In this document: positions 59,530 through 64,000 of the stretch, piece after piece
Layout: each line of letters begins with the position of its first letter
Position numbering within the stretch: the first letter of the stretch is position 1
Assembly (NCBI GenBank): GCA_949357655.1
Contig: CASHTG010000017.1
Coordinates: 2,470,419 to 2,534,418 of the forward strand
Source: Parascedosporium putredinis
Taxonomy: Eukaryota > Ascomycota > Sordariomycetes > Microascales > Microascaceae
DNA: 64,000 nucleotides
Reading direction: 5' to 3'
Notes under the pieces: generated by a model
Told to the model about the DNA's origin: nothing
Databases searched by the model: none
The model's input: only the letters and a program-made list of their open reading frames with translations
Made by a program: the position numbers and the translations under genes

Positions 59530-62500
59530 TTATTTACATTATCTAATATTAGTATAATATTTTCTAACAGGTTTTATAAATTAACTATAATATAAAGACA
59601 AGTAGAAAATATTATTATCTTATTAAAATATATTTAATAAAATTATAATAAAATCTATTATATTAATAATCAATAATTTTATTTACTAGATATTTAAGTT
59701 TTTATCCTAAAGTAAATACTAACTTATTCTTAAAGATTAATATTAAAATACTTAATTTTAAATATTATTATAATAGTACTAAGGTATAGTTCTATTTAAT
59801 AAGTACTTTAAAGGATTTTATTATCTTAAGATAAGTCTATTTCCCTATATTAAAAACTTTAGATATATTAATTTTTAAAAAATTTTATATTAGAATATCA
59901 AGTGACTTAGTTATAAAGTTAGAGCCTATCTTATTAAATAGAGTAAAAACTTTAAAAGTATTCCTATAACTTAAAATATTTATTATTATTGCTTTAGTTT
60001 TTAAAAGTATAGATATATATTTAGTAAGTTTAATTTTATATTAGTATACATTTTATATTAAGGTAGTAAGCACCCCTCTTATAAGGGAGGTATATAATAT
60101 AATTATATCGTACTAGCTAAGTTTTATAGATCTATAGTTAGAGGTATATAAAATAGTATTTAATATCTTTAAGCTTTACTATTTTTAATCTCCCTATTAT
60201 TAATAAACCTATTATTACTATTACTATTATTACTACTACTATTACTATTATAGCTTTAATAAATTTTACTATACCTATTACCCCTATAGTATTTACTTAT
60301 AATAGGGTATCTACTAAAAGCTTATAATTATCTCTAAGCTTTACTAGTTATATATTAAAGCTATAGTTTCCTAAATTAAACCTTTAAAGATATTATAAGA
60401 CTTCTAAGCTATTATAATAGAGACCTATAGTAACTCTATTAGATAGATATATAAGATAATATAAAAATAGAGGATTATTAAGAAAGTAAAGATAATAATA
60501 AAAGGAGGTCTAATAGTTTAAAAACTATAAGAAAGACTAATAAAGAGGAGGGCTATTAATAATTTAAAATAGTTATATTAGAATAATTATAAAAAGTATA
60601 AAATAAAGAAAAAGCTATCTTAATAAAATATAAATATAAGATTATAATCTATATATATAATATTTCTATTACTTTTTAAAGATAAATATTAAAAGAGATA
60701 ATAAGGATAGTTAATAAAAGAAATAAAGATATTAAAATAATATATAATATATATATTATCTAATAATAATAGAATAATTAAAGTAAAAAGAAGATAAAAA
60801 GAGAATAATAATAAAAGTAAAAAGATATTTAATATTATAATAATAGTAAAATAATAAATATATATAGTTTCTATAAAAGAGGTATTAAAGGGGATTTAGA
60901 AATATATATTTAAGATAAAATCTATAAAATATTATAATAAGATATTAAAGTTATAATTATTATAAACTTAATTATATAAAATATTATTATATTAAAAAGA
61001 GCTTATAGAAAATATATAATAATATATTATATAAAGATAGTAAAAATAGCTAATTAATAAATTAATATAAGAAGTTATATTATTATTATATTTATAATAG
61101 AAATATAGATAATAAATATAAACTTTAAAAAGCTAAAAATAAAGGAATAATATATATTTTAATTAAACTAGTAAATTTAAATAAATTAAAAAAGATATAT
61201 AATTAAATAATAAGTTAAAATAAAAGGTTATTTATTATATATTATAAATATAACTTTATAAAAAGTTAATAATATAAAGAAAAGAAATATTATTAATAAA
61301 TAGCTACCTACCCCTAATAATCTATAGGCTATCTAAAATCAAATTTTAATATTAAAATTAGATTTAGAATATTTAAATTATTTAAAGAATAATAATAGAA
61401 AGAATATATCTTAATAAAAAGTATTAATACTATATCTATCTAAAAAATATACTTTTAATATATAACAATATTATATTATAAAAACTTATAGAAAGATATA
61501 TAGATAGATATTAAGATAATATAAAGAGGAAAGGTTATTAAAAAGTAAAAGTAATAGTAAAAAGAGGTTTAATAAACTAAAGACTATAAGAAAAACTATA
61601 AAAAAAAGTACTAGTAATAAAAAAGAATAATTATATTAGAATAATTATAAAAAAGTAAAAATAAAGAAAACTATTTTAATAAAATATAAATATAAGATTA
61701 TAATCTATATATATAATATTTTATTATCTTTTAGAAATAAATATCTAGAGAAAGAATAAAAGTAGCTAATAAGGTTAGTAAAAGTAATAAAATAATAATA
61801 ACTTATAAACTATCTAATAAAAATATAATAATTAAAAAAAGATTAAAAGAAAAGATAATAAGTAAAAAAGATAAATAAAGAGGTATTTTAGTTTATACTA
61901 GTAGCAAAATAATAAATATATATAATATTTATAAAAAGATCTTAAAGAAAAGCTAAAAAGATATATTAAAAATAAAATCAAAAAGTAATATAATAAGATA
62001 ATAATATTATAATTATAATATATAAAATAAAAGAAATATTAAAGTTAAAAATTATAAAAATAATTCTATTATTAACTATTTATAATATAATTATAATAGT
62101 AAACTTATATAATAAAAATAAAATATATTTAACTAAATTATATATTAAAGGTAATAATAAAATATTATTATAATTATATAAAGAGAATAAAAAGATAAAT
62201 AATAAAATAAGATTTAACTTTATATATAATTAATAAAACTATTATAAAAGTAATATAATAAAGAGAATAATATTTTATAATTAATTTAACCTAAATAATA
62301 AAAGCTATATGTAAATAATATTATATTATTAAACTTTATTAACTTTAAATATTTATTATAAGTTTTAACTATATATAAAACTAAAAGAGGATAGATATTT
62401 AAAAAAATAGAAATTATAATTTAAAATATTAGATATCTAAAAGATATTATTATTTTAAAAGTTTTAAAAATATAATAATATATTTAAGAAAGGTTCTATA

Positions 62501-64000
62501 ATAGATTACTAATATATTAATATTAAAAAAAGAATAATTAATAATAGATAATAAAAATAGTAAAAGGTTATAAAAGATATTAAATATATAATATATGTAT
62601 ATTTAATAATATAAAGTAAACTTTAACTAGTTTAGAAGAAATAAAAAATATAATAATAAAAATAAAAAGATAGATATATAAAGGGCTAGGTTATAAATAA
62701 ATAAAAAGAAGAATATAGTTTTTTATAAAATAGATATATTAAGATAATTATATTTTAACTACTTTTTAAAGCTTTTTATATTATTTAAGATAAGAAAATA
62801 AGAGATAATTATTTATATAAAAAGATAAGTATATTAATATAATAATTCTTCCTAACTATTAATATAAATCTAAAGATATTTTAGATTATTTTTTTAAAAT
62901 AGATATATTTATAAAAATAATAATCTTATTATAAAAGAATATAATAAAAGAGGAAGGTAAATAAATATTTAATATAATTAAATTATAAAAAACTTTAAAA
63001 AGATAATATATTAATAAAACTTAATATATAAAAAGAATATTAATAATTAAAATAATTATAAAGATTATAGATATTAGTTTTAAGTTTAATATCTATTTAT
63101 ATTAATATAAAATATAAAGATAATAGTTTTAAAGAAACTAGAGAAAATAAAGAAGTATATAAAATAGTTAAAAATTAATACTAATTATATTATTTAATAA
63201 TATTAAGAAAATAATTAAAATAATAATAATAATATATTTTATCTAAATTATAGAAAAAAAAAAGATTTTTTAGAAAATTAGATAAAAGTTATTATTATTA
63301 TTTTACTAAAGTAATAATTTAGATAATAAAAAATAATATATATTATATAAATATATAATATTAAAACTTTATTATTATAGTTAAATATTAAAAATCTCTT
63401 TAATATAATAAATTATACTTACTTTTTTAATATATTATATTAAATAAAGTTATTAAGATAATTAATATATTAAATAGAATTTAGATAACTTTATATATAT
63501 ATAAATATATTATAAAAATTACTATTATTTATCATTTTCTTTATATATATATATATATTTAATAAATTAATATTTTATAAAAAAGAATAATAATATTTAT
63601 AAATAATATAAATTTATTATAATAACCTAAACTTTTTTAATTATAGATATTTTAGCTTTTATTATTTTATCTTTTTATTAACTAATCTTATAGCTAACTT
63701 AAATTATTATATTATTTATAATAAATTATAAATATCTTATTATATTTTATTTATTATTATTTAACTATATATATATATCTAATCTATTATTTATTATATA
63801 TAAAAAGCTAACCTTATTTAGGTTAATATTATTATCTATAATAGCTTTCTCTTTATTCTTTCTATTTTATTAATATTAACCTCTTTTAAGTTAATAATAT
63901 TACCTTTATTAATATAGATTAGGTTATTAAAACTTATAATTAATATAAAAGATTATATTCTATCTTTTTTAGCTTTATTATATTTAGCCTACTCTTTTTA
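59530..64000. mobile_element. AT-rich RIP-type block of degenerate repeats (continues past the window)
   Basis: From about 59530 the sequence is almost only A and T, with CA, TG and CG very rare, though not absent (for example CA near 59671 and 61341). Many stops in all frames rule out genes. Residual purine-rich tracts on the plus strand (60480-62300) and a pair of degenerate direct repeats indicate former transposon DNA, but I see no LTRs or readable domain. It could be a dispersed RIP island or the edge of a larger heterochromatic or centromeric block. Confidence 0.75.
60420..62050. repeat. Degenerate direct repeat pair, offset about 1.06 kb
   Basis: About 60420-60990 resembles about 61490-62050. 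The best-preserved shared stretch contains AAGATTATAATCTATATATA, starting at 60638 and 61694 (offset 1056). Flanking similarity includes TTAGAATAATTATAAAAA and a purine-rich region before it. Extents are approximate because of low complexity. Confidence 0.6.

Noticed and set aside
59530..64000. Integrated mitochondrial DNA as the source of AT richness
   Set aside because: No rRNA, tRNA or mitochondrial coding sequence could be read; dinucleotide depletion fits RIP better.

Overview
This is nuclear DNA from a filamentous ascomycete (Pezizomycotina). The genes carry short GT-AG introns (mostly about 50-110 nt, with CTAAC/CTAAT-like branch sites), the gene set is fungal (SAGA Sgf11, SSK1-type regulator, Bot1, glucokinase, DHA2 transporter), and unique gene-bearing DNA alternates with AT-rich blocks bearing the signature of repeat-induced point mutation (RIP). 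No CRISPR array, operon, rRNA or tRNA gene was seen.

Layout: 1-3.6 kb holds a divergent secretory pair, YIF1 (partial) and the SRP receptor alpha subunit. 4.7-10.5 kb is one RIP-destroyed LTR retrotransposon with about 186-bp LTRs. 10.5-13.5 kb has normal GC but no gene I can support. 13.5-23.1 kb holds an SPP-type intramembrane protease, a PPIL1-type cyclophilin, SGF11, an Naa50-like acetyltransferase and glucokinase. 27-33.7 kb holds an HSPA12-like Hsp70 ATPase, a Yar1-like ankyrin protein and a DHA2 transporter. 36-44 kb holds mitochondrial pyruvate carrier MPC2, complex I subunit NDUFA2 (with a GC-AG intron), a GH43 glycosidase, a CCDC97/DUF2052 protein and an SSK1-like receiver protein. 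45-59.3 kb holds Bot1/mS45, a MARVEL protein, an unidentified fungal protein, an amphiphysin (Rvs167) homologue, an Mte1/DUF2439 protein, a half-Zn2Cys6 regulator and the tRNA deaminase subunit TAD2. 59.5-64 kb is a second extreme AT-rich block with degenerate internal repeats.

The most consequential observation concerns data quality. At least twenty positions inside otherwise conserved genes need one base (sometimes two) restored in a mononucleotide run to keep the family reading frame, and almost all are losses. Roughly half the genes are affected and the rest are perfectly intact. This looks like homopolymer-length sequencing error rather than mass pseudogenisation, so simple ORF calls here miss, truncate or mis-frame real genes. 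I did not find a convincing novel multi-gene system. The best candidate for undescribed biology is the unidentified gene at 48.6-50.3 kb.
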